A stretch of DNA of 61,112 nt from Betaproteobacteria bacterium RIFCSPLOWO2_12_FULL_62_58 (GCA_001772005.1 MERI01000047.1:1-61112); one strand, 5' to 3'. Positions 18,486-28,067 are shown, numbered from the stretch's first letter. A program made the numbers and translations. Notes: generated from the letters alone by a model not told the origin.

Positions 18486-19448
18486 ATGTCGATGGTAACC
18501 CGCTGTCCGTCCTGCGAGACGCTGTTTCGCGTGACGCCCCAACAACTGCAGACGCACGACGGGCAGGTGCGCTGCGGGCGCTGCATGACGGTGTTCGACG
18601 GCGCCAAAGGGCTCGCCATGCTACCGGAGGAGACGCCGCCCGGGGCACCGCTGCCACCCGCTGCCGAAAGCGTAACGTCTTCCGCTGCCGATACGACGAC
18701 CGCGACACTGCCTGACACGGCGCTCGTGCGGGGCACGGCAGCGCCGGCGGCGCCCGAACCCGCGCCGGCGCTGTCGGTCCCCGCAGGATTTGAGTTCGAG
18801 CCGATCGAAGCGCCCAAGGCATCTGCATTGCAAGCCGTCAAGCCGGTCGTGAAGTCGGCAGCGCTCGAGATAGACGCCCACTCAAGAGTCGTATCCTCAT
18901 CGCTATCCACCATCAGAGGGGACGAATCATTTCTGGAGCAAGCGCGTTCCGAGCCGCGCCGCGGCTCGCGGGCATGGCGGGTGGGCAGCGCACTCATGTT
19001 GCTTGCGGTGGCGGGACAGACGGCCTATTTTTACCGCGGCGATCTCGTCGCGAATTACCCGGCCCTGAAACCGGCGGTTGAGCGCATCTGCGAGCTGCTC
19101 CAGTGCAGCGCGCCGCTGCCGCAACGACCGAAGCTTGTCAACATCGAAGCTTCCGATCTGCAAATTCTCGACCCGGCGCGTCCCGGCGTGATCCGGCTTA
19201 CCGCGACGCTCCGCAATCATGCCGGCTATGACGTCGGTTATCCCGCCCTCGACTTGGTGCTCACCAACACCAAGGAGCATACGCTGGCGCGGCGCATCTT
19301 TCTGCCCGAAGACTATCTGGAAAAAGGCAGGGACGTGAAGTCCGGGCTTCCCGCCAACGCCGAGGTCACCGTACGCCTCGATCTCGACACCGGCGAACTC
19401 GGCGCGGCGGGTTTCCGTCTTGGTCTGCTGCCCGCGCCGAGGCGCTAG
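18486..19448 (+). CDS. Zinc-ribbon (MJ0042) / DUF3426 membrane protein
   Basis: A 320-residue protein. An N-terminal zinc ribbon has two CxxC pairs (CPSC near 7-10 and CGRC near 29-32). Next are a long Ala/Pro-rich linker (about 45-140) and one transmembrane helix (LMLLAVAGQTAYFY near 167-182). A C-terminal DUF3426 periplasmic beta domain contains the family segment IRLTATLRNHAGYDVGYPALDLVL. Function is unknown in the family. It usually follows prmA. The start at 18486 puts the zinc ribbon at the N terminus; the longer frame is rejected. The stop TAG is inside the CTAG of a repeat hairpin. Confidence 0.88.
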   Translation: MSMVTRCPSCETLFRVTPQQLQTHDGQVRCGRCMTVFDGAKGLAMLPEETPPGAPLPPAAESVTSSAADTTTATLPDTALVRGTAAPAAPEPAPALSVPAGFEFEPIEAPKASALQAVKPVVKSAALEIDAHSRVVSSSLSTIRGDESFLEQARSEPRRGSRAWRVGSALMLLAVAGQTAYFYRGDLVANYPALKPAVERICELLQCSAPLPQRPKLVNIEASDLQILDPARPGVIRLTATLRNHAGYDVGYPALDLVLTNTKEHTLARRIFLPEDYLEKGRDVKSGLPANAEVTVRLDLDTGELGAAGFRLGLLPAPRR

Positions 19449-19481
19449 GATTTTGTCGAACTTAGGCCCGACAAACTCCTG
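19445..19481. repeat. Solo end of the CTAG element
   Basis: CTAGGATTTTGTCG, a CTTAGG loop and CGACAAACTCCT form a hairpin that matches the first end of the two roughly 200-bp CTAG elements at 12199 and 54563. The TAG of its CTAG is the stop codon of the zinc-ribbon gene, and the gcvT ATG begins two bases after it. The rest of the element is missing. It may be a remnant or an independently mobile end. Confidence 0.78.
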
Positions 19482-19482
19482 A

Positions 19483-20577
19483 ATGTCGAGCGAGCTGAGA
19501 AAAACGCCGCTCCACCCCGCGCACCTCGAAGCGGGTGCGAAGCTGGTCGAGTTTGCGGGCTGGGAGATGCCGCTGCACTACGGCTCGCAGGTCGGGGAGC
19601 ACCATCAGGTTCGGCGCGACGCGGGCATGTTCGACGTTTCGCACATGCTGGCGGTGGATATCCGCGGTGCAGATGTGCGCGGCTTTCTGCGCAGGCTGCT
19701 TGCCAACGATGTCGCCAAACTGGTGCAGCCGGGCGAGGCGCTTTATTCGTGCATGTTGAACCACGAAGGCGGTGTGCTCGATGACCTCATCGTCTACTTT
19801 CTCGCCGAGGACTGGTTCAGAGTGGTGGTCAACGCCGGCACCGCGGACAAGGATGTTGTCTGGATAGATGCGCAACGCGCCGGGGCCGCCTCGCGGCTTG
19901 AAGTGAGTGCGCGGCGCGATCTCGCGATCGTCGCGGTGCAGGGGCCCCAGGCGCGGCGGAAGGTATGGCGTGCGCTGCCGCAAACGCGCGGCGCGAGTGA
20001 GCCGCTGGCGCATTTTCAGGCGGCGGCGATAGGGGATATGCTGGTGGCGCGTACCGGCTACACCGGTGAGGACGGCTTCGAGATCATGTTGCCCGCGGGG
20101 CGTGCGGTTCATCTGTGGAACGCGCTGAAGGCGCAGGAGGTTGCGCCGGCAGGTCTGGGCGCGCGCGACACGCTGCGGCTTGAAGCCGGCATGCATCTCT
20201 ACGGCCAGGATATGGATGAAACCGTGACTCCGCTCGAGTCGGGACTGTCGTGGACGGTGGATCTTAAAACGGAGCGCGATTTTATCGGCAGGGCGGCGCT
20301 GCTCGCCAAACCGGCGGTGCGCCAACTGCTGGGCCTGGTGTTGCTCGGTCGCGGCGTGATGCGCAGTCACCAGAAGGTACGCTGTGGCGGTGGCGCCGGC
20401 GCAATCACGAGCGGTGGGTTTTCGCCGACGCTCCATCAGTCGATCGCGCTGGCGCGCGTGCCGCAGGGCATCGCTGCCGGTGATATCGTCGAAGTGGAAG
20501 TGCGCGGCAAATGGTTGCGCGCGAGAACGGTCAAGCCGCCTTTCGTGCGTAATGGAAAGATTCTGGTAAAGGCTTGA
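19483..20577 (+). CDS. gcvT: Glycine cleavage system aminomethyltransferase (T protein)
   Basis: Releases ammonia from the aminomethyl-lipoyl H protein and passes the one-carbon unit to tetrahydrofolate. This 364-residue protein shows PLHPAHLEAGAKLVEFAGWEM at the N terminus (folate-binding region) and FDVSHMLAVDIRGAD near 48. The conserved TGYTGEDGFEIMLPA is near 190, and GLGARDTLRLEAGMHLYGQD near 226 contains the catalytic aspartate. Its ATG directly follows the repeat hairpin, so there is little room for a separate promoter. Confidence 0.96.
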   Translation: MSSELRKTPLHPAHLEAGAKLVEFAGWEMPLHYGSQVGEHHQVRRDAGMFDVSHMLAVDIRGADVRGFLRRLLANDVAKLVQPGEALYSCMLNHEGGVLDDLIVYFLAEDWFRVVVNAGTADKDVVWIDAQRAGAASRLEVSARRDLAIVAVQGPQARRKVWRALPQTRGASEPLAHFQAAAIGDMLVARTGYTGEDGFEIMLPAGRAVHLWNALKAQEVAPAGLGARDTLRLEAGMHLYGQDMDETVTPLESGLSWTVDLKTERDFIGRAALLAKPAVRQLLGLVLLGRGVMRSHQKVRCGGGAGAITSGGFSPTLHQSIALARVPQGIAAGDIVEVEVRGKWLRARTVKPPFVRNGKILVKA

Positions 20578-20603
20578 AGACTTTTTGGAATTTAGGAGTC
20601 ATC

Positions 20604-20990
20604 ATGACAACGCCTGACAATCTGAAGTACACCAAGAGCCACGAGTGGGTAAGGCAGGAAGGCGATGGCACGGTAACCATCGGCGTGACCTTTCACGCCC
20701 AGGAAATGCTGGGAGACGTAGTATTCATCGAGAATCCCGTCGTCGGCCGCAAGGTCAAACAGGGCGACGAGTGCGGCGTGATCGAGTCGGTGAAGGCGGC
20801 AGCCGACCTCTACGCGCCCCTGTCGGGCGAAGTCGTCGCCGCCAACGGCGAGCTTGCCGATGCCCCGGAGAAGGTCAACCAGGATCCCTACGCGGCGTGG
20901 ATGTTCAGGCTCAAGCCCGACAACGTCGCCGAGCTTGCCGGCCTGCTCGACGCGGTGGCGTACCAGAAAATCGCCGAGGCTGAGAAATAG
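20604..20990 (+). CDS. gcvH: Glycine cleavage system H protein
   Basis: Lipoyl carrier that shuttles between the P, T and L proteins. The 128-residue length is standard. The lipoylation lysine is in ECGVIESVKAAADLYAPLSG near residue 64. The ATG at 20604 starts TTPDNLKYTKSHEWV, the family N terminus, with AGGAG-like bases ahead. The longer frame upstream overlaps the gcvT stop and is not favoured. Confidence 0.97.
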   Translation: MTTPDNLKYTKSHEWVRQEGDGTVTIGVTFHAQEMLGDVVFIENPVVGRKVKQGDECGVIESVKAAADLYAPLSGEVVAANGELADAPEKVNQDPYAAWMFRLKPDNVAELAGLLDAVAYQKIAEAEK

Positions 20991-21090
20991 TAATGTGTAA
21001 TGAGTGATGAGTAATGGGTGGGAATGCCTCGTGGGGTGACGGAAACACAGCCCTTGCTCATCACCCATAACTCATCACCCATCATTGGCT
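20991..21090. repeat. Tandem-unit hairpin, gcvH-gcvPA gap
   Basis: The left arm, TAATGAGTGATGAGTAATGGGTG, is built from 7-8-nt GAGTAATG/GAGTGATG units. The right arm, CTCATCACCCATAACTCATCACCCATCATT, is complementary. The central 40 nt are unrelated. The hairpin begins at the gcvH stop codon and ends close to the gcvPA start. Confidence 0.8.
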
Positions 21091-21096
21091 TTAGCT

Positions 21097-22491
21097 ATGC
21101 CATTCGTTCCCCACACTGAAGAAGACATCCGGGCGATGCTGAAATCGATCGGCGTCGAGTCGATCGACCAGTTGTTCGACGAAATCCCGCCGGCGCTGCG
21201 CAGCCGCGGTCTCGCGCAGGCACCGCCGGCGATGACGGAAATGGAAATCGCGCGGCTGATGCGCGACCGTGCCGAGCACGACGGCATCTATCTCAATTTC
21301 ATCGGCGCCGGCGCCTACGAGCATCACATTCCCGCGGCGGTCTGGCAGATCGCCACGCGCGGCGAGTTCTATTCCTCGTATACGCCGTACCAGGCCGAGG
21401 CGAGTCAGGGCACGCTGCAGGTCCTGTACGAGTATCAAACCATGATGGCCTCGCTGCTCGCGCTGGAGGTCACCAACGCGAGCCTTTACGACGGCGCGTC
21501 GGCGCTGGCGGAGGCCGTGCTGATGGCGGTGCGCGCGCACGGGACGGCGAAGCGGGTGCTGTTGCCACGCACCGTGCATCCGACGTGGCGCAGGGTCGTG
21601 AAGACGATCGTCAGGAACCAGGGTATCGAACTCATCGAGGTCGGCTACGACGCGCGGGCGGGGCATACCTTGCCGGATGCGCTCCAGGCGTTCAAGGGGC
21701 AGGACATTGCAGCGCTCGTGATCCCGCAACCCAATTTCTTCGGCGTGCTGGAACCGGTTGGCGAACTCGTCGATTGGGCCCATGCCAACGACATGCTCGC
21801 CATCGCGGCGGTGAATCCCACCGCGCTCGCGCTTTTGAAGCCTCCCGGCGATTGGGGGGCCACGGGCGCCGACATCGCGGTCGGCGACGGTCAGCCGCTC
21901 GGCGTGCCCTTGGCGAGCGGCGGCCCTTATTTCGGCTTCATGGCGTGCCGCAAGGCTCTGGTGCGGCAAATGCCGGGCCGCCTCGTCGGCGCGACCCGCG
22001 ATGTCGACGGCAGGCCCGGTTACGTGCTGACGCTGCAGGCGCGTGAACAGCATATCCGCCGCTCCAAAGCCACTTCCAACATCTGCACCAACCAGGGGCT
22101 GATGGTGACGGCGGCGACGATCTACATGGCGCTGCTCGGGATGGGCGGACTTGCCGGGGCGGCGCGCGCCTGCCACCGCAACACGCTGGCGTTGCTTGCC
22201 GATATGACCGGGATCGAGGGCGTCGAACGCGTTTTCGGCGGGCCGGTGTTTCACGAGTTCGCGCTGCGCCTCAAGACGCCGGTTCTCCCCGTGTTGCACG
22301 CCCTCAAGGCGCAGGGCATACTGGGCGGATTCAGTCTGGTACACGACTATCCAGAGCTCGGCCAGTCGATTCTTGTCTGTGCGACCGAGACCAAGACCGA
22401 GGGGGATTTGAAGCACTATGCGGAAAACATGGCGCGCATCGTTGGCAAGCGTTTCCGCCCGGCGCCTTGCGCGCTCAAACCAGAACTCTAG
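21097..22491 (+). CDS. gcvPA: Glycine dehydrogenase (decarboxylating) subunit 1
   Basis: N-terminal half of the split P protein, a PLP-dependent decarboxylase that works with GcvPB. The 464 residues begin [34 protein letters not shown] near 101 and [13 protein letters not shown] near 132 are family motifs. [20 protein letters not shown] and the C-terminal [14 protein letters not shown] are also conserved. A TTG four codons upstream is an alternative start. The partner subunit is separated from it by tpx. Confidence 0.96.
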   Translation: MPFVPHTEEDIRAMLKSIGVESIDQLFDEIPPALRSRGLAQAPPAMTEMEIARLMRDRAEHDGIYLNFIGAGAYEHHIPAAVWQIATRGEFYSSYTPYQAEASQGTLQVLYEYQTMMASLLALEVTNASLYDGASALAEAVLMAVRAHGTAKRVLLPRTVHPTWRRVVKTIVRNQGIELIEVGYDARAGHTLPDALQAFKGQDIAALVIPQPNFFGVLEPVGELVDWAHANDMLAIAAVNPTALALLKPPGDWGATGADIAVGDGQPLGVPLASGGPYFGFMACRKALVRQMPGRLVGATRDVDGRPGYVLTLQAREQHIRRSKATSNICTNQGLMVTAATIYMALLGMGGLAGAARACHRNTLALLADMTGIEGVERVFGGPVFHEFALRLKTPVLPVLHALKAQGILGGFSLVHDYPELGQSILVCATETKTEGDLKHYAENMARIVGKRFRPAPCALKPEL

Positions 22492-22509
22492 CTGACAAGG
22501 AGACAGGGC

Positions 22510-23010
22510 ATGGCAAGTGTTACGCTCGGAGGTAACCCTATCGCGGTCGCAGGTAATTTTCCCAAGAAGGGCGATATTGCTCCCGACTTCACCCTGACCA
22601 ACAAGGACCTGAAGGACGTGAGCCTGAAAGATTTCGCCGGCAGGCGCAAGGTGCTGAACATCGTGCCCAGCCTCGACACCCCGGTGTGCGCCAAGTCGAC
22701 GCGCATCTTCAACGAGAAAGCGGGCGACATGGCGAACGCCGCGGTGCTGATCATCTCGGCCGACCTGCCGTTCGCGATGAACCGCTTCTGCGGAGCGGAA
22801 GGGCTCACCAACGTGGCGACGTTGTCAACCGTGCGCGGCCGCGATTTTCACGTGAAGTATGGCGTAGACATCACCGACGGTCCGCTCAAGGGTCTCACCG
22901 CGCGCGGCGTGGTGGTGCTCGATGAGAACAACCAGGTGCTGCACGCCGAGCTGGTGCCGGAAATCAAGCAGGAGCCCGACTACGACGCGGCGCTCGCAGC
23001 GCTTAGGTAG
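22510..23010 (+). CDS. tpx: Thiol peroxidase
   Basis: Atypical 2-Cys peroxiredoxin that reduces lipid and hydrogen peroxides using thioredoxin. The protein has 166 residues. The peroxidatic cysteine is Cys60 in [17 protein letters not shown], and the resolving cysteine is Cys94 in [10 protein letters not shown] good AAGGAG site precedes the ATG. It lies between the two halves of the glycine decarboxylase, 18 bp after gcvPA and 30 bp before gcvPB, and so is probably co-transcribed with them. The placement is unusual. Confidence 0.97.
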   Translation: MASVTLGGNPIAVAGNFPKKGDIAPDFTLTNKDLKDVSLKDFAGRRKVLNIVPSLDTPVCAKSTRIFNEKAGDMANAAVLIISADLPFAMNRFCGAEGLTNVATLSTVRGRDFHVKYGVDITDGPLKGLTARGVVVLDENNQVLHAELVPEIKQEPDYDAALAALR

Positions 23011-23040
23011 GAAAAGCGTGAGGGGTGAGGAGCCGGCGCG

Positions 23041-24492
23041 ATGCTGATCTTTGAGTTGTCGCGTCCTGGCCGACGCAACCGGTCGCAGACGCCGACGGCG
23101 GGCGAGACGAGCGCCATTCCAGAAGAATTCCTGCGGGCGAAGCCGCCGCTGCTCCCGGAAGTCTCCGAGCTCGACGCCGTGCGCCACTACACCAGCCTGT
23201 CGCAGAAGAATTTCTCGATCGATACGCACTTCTATCCGCTCGGTTCGTGCACGATGAAATACAACCCGCGGGCGTGCAATGCGCTCGCCATGCTGCCGCA
23301 GTTTCTCGCGCGCCATCCCGGCGCGCCGGACGACACCGGCCAGGGTTTTCTCGCCTGCATGTACGAGTTGCAGGAAATGCTCGAGGACGTGACCGGCATG
23401 GCGGCGGTGAGCCTCGCGCCCATGGCCGGCGCGCAGGGCGAATTTGCGGGTGTCGCGATGATCCGTGCCTATCACGACTCGCGCGGCGACGCGGCGCGCA
23501 CCGAAATCCTGGTGCCCGATGCGGCGCATGGCACCAATCCGGCGACGGCGGTAATGTGCGGCTATACGGTGCGCGAGATCGCCACCGACAGCGAAGGCAA
23601 TGTCGATCTCGCCGCGCTCGAGGCCGCGGTGGGTTCGCACACCGCGGGACTGATGCTCACCAATCCGTCCACACTCGGCGTGTTCGAGAGGACCATCCTC
23701 GACATCGGGAGCATCGTCCACGACGCAGGCGGGCTGCTCTATTACGACGGCGCGAATCTCAATGCCATCCTCGGCAAGGTCAAACCGGGCGACATGGGCT
23801 TCGATGCCATCCATATCAACCTGCACAAGACGTTCTCGACGCCGCATGGCGGCGGCGGCCCCGGCGCGGGTCCGGTCGGCGTTTGCGCGCGGCTCACGCC
23901 GTTCCTGCCGCTGCCGGTAGTCGGGCGGCACAAGGACGACTACCGCGTGCTCGGTGAGAAGGATCTCCCGCTGTCCATCGGGCGGCTGGCGGCGCACCTT
24001 GGCAACGCCGGGGTGCTGCTGCGCGCTTATGTCTACGCGCGGCTGTTGGGCGCCCAAGGCATGCGGCGCGTCGCAGAGTTCGCGACGCTCAACGCCAATT
24101 ACCTGATGGCGGAACTGAAGCGCGCCGGATTTGAAGTCGCGTATCCGACCCGGCGAGCCAGCCACGAATTCAGCGTGACGCTCAAGGACCTGAAGGAGAA
24201 AACCGGCGTCACCGCGATGGACGTGGCGAAACGGCTCCTCGACAAGGGTTTCCATGCGCCGACCACCTACTTTCCGTTGCTGGTGCCGGAGTGCCTGCTG
24301 ATCGAGCCGACCGAAACCGAGTCGAAACAGACGCTCGACGCTTTTATCGGCGCGATGAAGGAGATTCTCGCGGAGGCCCGCGCTAATCCGGAAATGGTCA
24401 AGACCGCGCCGCACACCACCCCGGTGCGGCGTCTCGATGAGGTCAGGGCCGCGCGCGATCTCAATCTGACCTGGAAACCCGGTGAACAGTAA
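23041..24492 (+). CDS. gcvPB: Glycine dehydrogenase (decarboxylating) subunit 2
   Basis: PLP-binding half of the split P protein, 483 residues. The cofactor lysine is in [19 protein letters not shown] near residue 263. [19 protein letters not shown] near 58, [16 protein letters not shown] near 161 and [14 protein letters not shown] near 420 are further conserved segments. Together with gcvPA, gcvH and gcvT it leaves only the dihydrolipoamide dehydrogenase missing from the window. Confidence 0.96.
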   Translation: MLIFELSRPGRRNRSQTPTAGETSAIPEEFLRAKPPLLPEVSELDAVRHYTSLSQKNFSIDTHFYPLGSCTMKYNPRACNALAMLPQFLARHPGAPDDTGQGFLACMYELQEMLEDVTGMAAVSLAPMAGAQGEFAGVAMIRAYHDSRGDAARTEILVPDAAHGTNPATAVMCGYTVREIATDSEGNVDLAALEAAVGSHTAGLMLTNPSTLGVFERTILDIGSIVHDAGGLLYYDGANLNAILGKVKPGDMGFDAIHINLHKTFSTPHGGGGPGAGPVGVCARLTPFLPLPVVGRHKDDYRVLGEKDLPLSIGRLAAHLGNAGVLLRAYVYARLLGAQGMRRVAEFATLNANYLMAELKRAGFEVAYPTRRASHEFSVTLKDLKEKTGVTAMDVAKRLLDKGFHAPTTYFPLLVPECLLIEPTETESKQTLDAFIGAMKEILAEARANPEMVKTAPHTTPVRRLDEVRAARDLNLTWKPGEQ

Positions 24493-24577
24493 GAGGTCAG
24501 CGGTCAGCGGTAGACTACGGCCTGCGTGTCTACGCCGTTTGCCTTTTACCGCTCACCACTCACCGCTCACCGCTTTG
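24493..24577. repeat. Tandem-unit hairpin, gcvPB-dgkA gap
   Basis: The left arm has GTCAGCGGTCAGCGGTAGAC (unit AGCGGTC). The right side has GTCTAC and then TACCGCTCACCACTCACCGCTCACCGC, the complement in four units. It shares its unit with the accB-accC gap about 8.5 kb away. Confidence 0.78.
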
Positions 24578-24579
24578 TT

Positions 24580-24948
24580 ATGAAAAGCCCATACAAGGGA
24601 AGAACCGGCTTGGCGCGGATCTGGAACGCGCTGCTCTATTCGCTGGACGGTCTCTCGGCCGCGTTCAAGCACGAAGACGCATTCCGGCAGGAGGTGCTGC
24701 TGGCGCTGGTGCTGATCCCGCTCGCAATTTACATGCCGGCGGCCGGATCAGGCAAGGCGCTGATGGTGGCGAGCGTGCTGCTGGTGCTGATCGTGGAGCT
24801 GTTGAATACCGGAATCGAGTCCGTCACCGACCGCATCTCGCTCGAAGATCACGTGCTCGCCAAGCGCGCGAAAGACATGGGCAGCGCGGCGGTGATGTTA
24901 TCCGTGATCAACGTGCCTGCCGTGTGGCTGCTGGTCTTGCTCGGCTGA
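24580..24948 (+). CDS. dgkA: Diacylglycerol kinase
   Basis: Small integral membrane kinase that recycles diacylglycerol to phosphatidic acid. The protein has 122 residues, three transmembrane helices (about 34-50, 56-76 and 98-118), and the family signature VLIVELLNTGIESVTDRIS near 69-87 with its catalytic glutamate. The ATG at 24580 matches the family N terminus; the longer frame runs into the repeat hairpin. Confidence 0.95.
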   Translation: MKSPYKGRTGLARIWNALLYSLDGLSAAFKHEDAFRQEVLLALVLIPLAIYMPAAGSGKALMVASVLLVLIVELLNTGIESVTDRISLEDHVLAKRAKDMGSAAVMLSVINVPAVWLLVLLG

Positions 24949-24964
24949 TTTTGACGGGATCACG

Positions 24965-25900
24965 ATGCGCACGCTGATTTGCGGCTCGATCGCCTACGAC
25001 ACCATCATGGTGTTCCACGACCGCTTCAAGAACCACATTCTTCCCGAGCAGCTGCATATCCTGAACGTCGCGTTCCTGGTGCCCGACATGCGCCGCGAGT
25101 TCGGCGGCTGCGCCGGCAACATCGCCTACACGTTGAACCTGCTGGGCGGCGCGCCGCTGATCATGGCCACCGTCGGCGATGACTACCAACCGTATGCCTA
25201 TCGCCTCGAGAAGCTGCAGTTGTCGCAGCAGCACATTCGCAAGATTCCGGACACCTTTACCGCGCAAGCGTTCATTACCACCGACCTCGACGACAACCAG
25301 ATCACCGCGTTCCATCCCGGTGCGATGAATCACTCGCACCAGAACCATGTCCGCGACGCCAGGGATGTCGGGCTGGGCATCGTCGCGCCCGACGGGCGCG
25401 AGGGCATGTTGCAGCATGCGCGTGAGTTTCATGCCGCCGGCATTCCCTTCATCTTCGATCCGGGGCAGGGACTGCCGATGTTCAGCGGCGAAGAGTTGCT
25501 CGAGTTTGTGCGCATGGCGGAGTATGTCACGGTCAACGACTATGAAGGACAGATGCTGCAGGATCGCAGCGGCAGAAAAATCGACGAATTGGCGAGACTC
25601 GTCAAAGCTTTTGTGGTCACCCTGGGGGCGGGCGGCTCGATCATCCATGCCAATGGTCGACGGATGGAGATCCCGAGCGTTAAATCTGAAGAAATGATCG
25701 ATCCGACCGGCTGTGGCGACGCCTTCCGGGCGGGGCTGCTGTACGGTATCGCCGCCGGGCTTGACTGGCCGCTGACGGGCCGGCTGGCGTCGCTGCTGGG
25801 CGCGATCAAGATCGGCAGGCGCGGCGGTCAGAACCACCATTTTACGCGCGACGAGATCGCGCAACGGTTCAAGGACAGCTTTGGCACTCGTATTTGGTAA
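24965..25900 (+). CDS. PfkB-family carbohydrate/adenosine kinase
   Basis: A 311-residue ribokinase-fold kinase. The N-terminal LICGSIAYDTIMVF, the substrate region REFGGCAGNIAYTLNLLGG near 45 and the C-terminal DPTGCGDAFRAGLLYG motif near 247 (anion hole and catalytic Asp) are clear. FVVTLGAGGSIIH near 220 is the ATP-site strand. Sequence flavour is closest to adenosine kinase-like PfkB proteins often found next to dgkA, but the substrate cannot be named with certainty. Confidence 0.88.
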   Translation: MRTLICGSIAYDTIMVFHDRFKNHILPEQLHILNVAFLVPDMRREFGGCAGNIAYTLNLLGGAPLIMATVGDDYQPYAYRLEKLQLSQQHIRKIPDTFTAQAFITTDLDDNQITAFHPGAMNHSHQNHVRDARDVGLGIVAPDGREGMLQHAREFHAAGIPFIFDPGQGLPMFSGEELLEFVRMAEYVTVNDYEGQMLQDRSGRKIDELARLVKAFVVTLGAGGSIIHANGRRMEIPSVKSEEMIDPTGCGDAFRAGLLYGIAAGLDWPLTGRLASLLGAIKIGRRGGQNHHFTRDEIAQRFKDSFGTRIW

Positions 25901-25906
25901 ACGGAG

Positions 25907-25941
25907 GACGCGCTGTCGCGGTAGCGACACGGCGCGCCGTC
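25907..25941. terminator. Hairpin between convergent kinase and apaH genes
   Basis: CGCGCTGTCGC, a GGTA loop and GCGACACGGCGCG form a strong GC hairpin in the 39-bp gap between two convergent genes. No T tract follows on either strand, so an intrinsic terminator is only possible. Confidence 0.45.
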
Positions 25942-26767
25942 ATTGTTCAGGCGCCGTTCCCGCCATCTCCCGGCAATCACACTGAAAGATCCGGCGATCG
26001 TCAAGCCGCAGCGCACTGAGTTCTCGTCCCCACACGCAACCCGAATCCAGTGCGATGACATCGGGTCGCACGATCAGCCCCAATGCCGCCCAGTGGCCGA
26101 AAACGATCGCCGTATCGCGGTTCGCGCGCTGCGGAACGTCGTACCAAGGCATGAATCCGGGCGGCGGGTTCACGAGCCCGGTCTTGTGCGTGAATTCCAT
26201 CGCGCCATCGGCGGTGCACAGGCGCATGCGTGTCATGGCGTTGGTGATCACGCGCAGCCGGTCGAACCCCGCAAGATCGTCATGCCAGCGCGCCGGTTCG
26301 TTGCCGTACATGCGGCGCATGAACTCGCGGTGGCCGTCGCCGCGCAGGGCCTGCTCGATTTCGCGCGCGAGATCGAGCGCCTGCGCAATGCTCCATTGCG
26401 GCAGCAGACCGGCGTGTACCATCGCGTAACCCTGTCCGACGTGCATCATGTTCTGATGCCGCAGCCAGGCGAGCAGTTCGTCGCGGTCCGGCGCGTCGAG
26501 CACCGCGCCGAGCGTGTCGCTGCGGTGAGGCTTGGCGAAACCCGCCGCGACCATCAGCAGGTGCAGATCGTGATTGCCGAGCACGGTGATGGCGGTGCCG
26601 CCCAGGCTCCTGACGAAGCGCAGCGTTTCCAGTGACTGCGGCCCGCGGTTGACGAGATCGCCGACGAACCACAGGCGGTCACGCCCGGGATCGAACGTGA
26701 GATGGTCGAGCAGCCGTCGCAGCTGGTCGTAGCAGCCTTGAACGTCGCCGATGGCGTAGGTGGACAT
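25940..26767 (-). CDS. apaH: Bis(5'-nucleosyl)-tetraphosphatase, symmetrical
   Basis: Hydrolyses Ap4A to two ADP and can decap Np4-RNA. A 275-residue calcineurin-type phosphoesterase with the metal-binding series GDVQGCYDQL (near 7), FVGDLVNRGPQSLE (near 35) and VLGNHDLHLL (near 62), and the later histidine in GHWAALGL near 223. It is convergent with the PfkB kinase gene, and a repeat-rich spacer follows its start. Confidence 0.96.
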   Translation of the reverse strand: MSTYAIGDVQGCYDQLRRLLDHLTFDPGRDRLWFVGDLVNRGPQSLETLRFVRSLGGTAITVLGNHDLHLLMVAAGFAKPHRSDTLGAVLDAPDRDELLAWLRHQNMMHVGQGYAMVHAGLLPQWSIAQALDLAREIEQALRGDGHREFMRRMYGNEPARWHDDLAGFDRLRVITNAMTRMRLCTADGAMEFTHKTGLVNPPPGFMPWYDVPQRANRDTAIVFGHWAALGLIVRPDVIALDSGCVWGRELSALRLDDRRIFQCDCREMAGTAPEQ

Positions 26768-26781
26768 GAAAGGCGGTGATG

Positions 26782-26838
26782 AGTACCCCTCAAGTACCCG
26801 TCAAGCGGGTATTGAGAAGAAGGGGTATTAAAAAGAAT
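26782..26838. repeat. GTACCCCTCAAG repeat, copy 1
   Basis: About 57 bp: GTACCCCTCAAGTACCCG, then GGGTATTGAGAAGAAGGGG, partly self-complementary (TACCCCTCAA against GGGGTATTGA). A closely matching copy occurs at 32327-32383, also directly upstream of a minus-strand gene. A tandem GATGGGTG sequence follows at 26839-26865. Confidence 0.75.
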
Positions 26839-26908
26839 GATGGGTGTAGAGTGATGGGTGCTCCAACTTTACCGCGCCGCTGGCGGGCTGCAAAGTCAGC
26901 TTGGAAAC

Positions 26909-26935
26909 AAAAAAAGGCGCAGCTGGATCTGCGCC
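26909..26935 (-). terminator. Intrinsic terminator of the cytochrome c gene
   Basis: On the minus strand a 7-bp stem GGCGCAG/CTGCGCC with a 6-nt loop is followed by seven T residues. It lies 57 bp downstream of the cytochrome c stop codon in the right orientation. Confidence 0.85.
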
Positions 26936-26991
26936 CTCGTCTTGCCGCCTCGTGAGTTACCGCTGGCTCTTAACTGCTCATCGCTTGCCCC

Positions 26992-27810
26992 TCACTTCGC
27001 CTGGCTCACCAGGTAATCGACCGCCGCCTTGACGTCGCCCTCGGCAAGCGACGTGTTCCCGCCCTTGGGCGGCATCGCGTTCTTGCCTTTGAGCGCACTC
27101 GTGTAGAGCGCGTCCATGCCGGACTTGATGCGCGGGCCCCACGCCGCCTTGTCGCCGGCTTTCGGCGCGCCCGCAATGCCCGCCGCGTGGCATGCCACGC
27201 AGTTCGCTTCATAAACCGTCTTGCCTTTGCTGGCGTCCAGTTTCGCCGATGCGGCCGCCGCCGGGGCCTGCGCGACCGCCGCCGGCGCCGCGGCCTGCGG
27301 CTCTTTCACCGCCGCGCCGACTTGGTTGAACATGTAAACGATTGCCCGCCGAAATTCGGCGTCGGTCAGCTCGGCCATGCCGCCGCGCGCCGGCATGCCG
27401 TCGTGACCTCTGATGGCCGAGAGCGTTACGGTGTTGAGCCCTTTCGTGGCGCGCTTTATCCACGCGGTCCGATCACCGATGCGGGGCGCGCCTGCCTCGC
27501 CGGTCTGGTGGCACTTAATGCACTGGGCCTGGACGATCTGTTCACCTGTGCGCTCAACCACTGCCGCCGGTTTCGCCGCCGGCGTGCCGGTGTCCGCGAC
27601 CACGACTTCGCCGACCGGTTTCAAGCGCTTCGCGATCGCCTCATCCGACATGCCCGGATTGCTCTTGCTGAAGTCCATGCCGCTCGTGACGAGCTGGGAC
27701 AACATCACGATCAGCGTGATCGGCACCGCAAACGCCAGGAATACGACGATGATCAGCTGTTTCGGCGTCTTGATCGGGGAGGAATGCTCTTCGATGTGAA
27801 TCTCGCTCAT
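26992..27810 (-). CDS. Membrane-anchored diheme c-type cytochrome (c5-like)
   Basis: Periplasmic electron carrier of 272 residues. One anchor helix spans residues 18-40 (LIIVVFLAFAVPITLIVML). Two class I cytochrome domains follow, with haem sites CIKCH near 99-103 and CVACH near 209-213 and axial methionines in GMPARGG and AMPPKGG. A Pro/Ala linker at about 168-190 joins them. On the minus strand the upstream DNA contains TATAAT around 27853, a plausible -10 box. An intrinsic terminator lies downstream. Its respiratory partner is not visible here. Confidence 0.93.
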   Translation of the reverse strand: MSEIHIEEHSSPIKTPKQLIIVVFLAFAVPITLIVMLSQLVTSGMDFSKSNPGMSDEAIAKRLKPVGEVVVADTGTPAAKPAAVVERTGEQIVQAQCIKCHQTGEAGAPRIGDRTAWIKRATKGLNTVTLSAIRGHDGMPARGGMAELTDAEFRRAIVYMFNQVGAAVKEPQAAAPAAVAQAPAAAASAKLDASKGKTVYEANCVACHAAGIAGAPKAGDKAAWGPRIKSGMDALYTSALKGKNAMPPKGGNTSLAEGDVKAAVDYLVSQAK

Positions 27811-27933
27811 GCGAATGACCCGCTGCTCTTCAGGCGTGACAGGCGCACATTATAATGGCAATCGATACACCGGTAAAACCTTGATTCCGGGAATGTCCGT
27901 GCAGGCCGCTGTGTTAAAATGCCCGCTCACGAC

Positions 27934-28010
27934 GCGCCCGTAGCTCAGTTGGATAGAGTGTCGGTCTCCGAAGCCGAAGGTCGTGGGTTCGACTCCCGCC
28001 GGGCGCGCCA
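27934..28010 (+). tRNA. tRNA-Arg (anticodon CCG)
   Basis: A 77-nt cloverleaf including an encoded CCA. The acceptor stem is GCGCCCG/CGGGCGC. The D arm has GCTCAGTTGGATAGAG. The anticodon loop CTCCGAA within TCGGT/GCCGA reads CCG, decoding CGG. The T arm is GTGGGTTCGACTCCCGC. A TTAAAAT element lies about 20 bp upstream. There is no sign of an integrated element at its 3' end: the next gene starts 58 bp later. Confidence 0.97.
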
Positions 28011-28067
28011 TCTCATTTCTTTTCCTCCGGTTCCGTTTTGGAGCGAACAATAACAACCGGCCTACCG

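Noticed and set aside
22825..24414. 529-residue frame antisense to gcvPB
   Set aside because: gcvPB is complete with its PLP lysine motif; the antisense frame has no family pattern.
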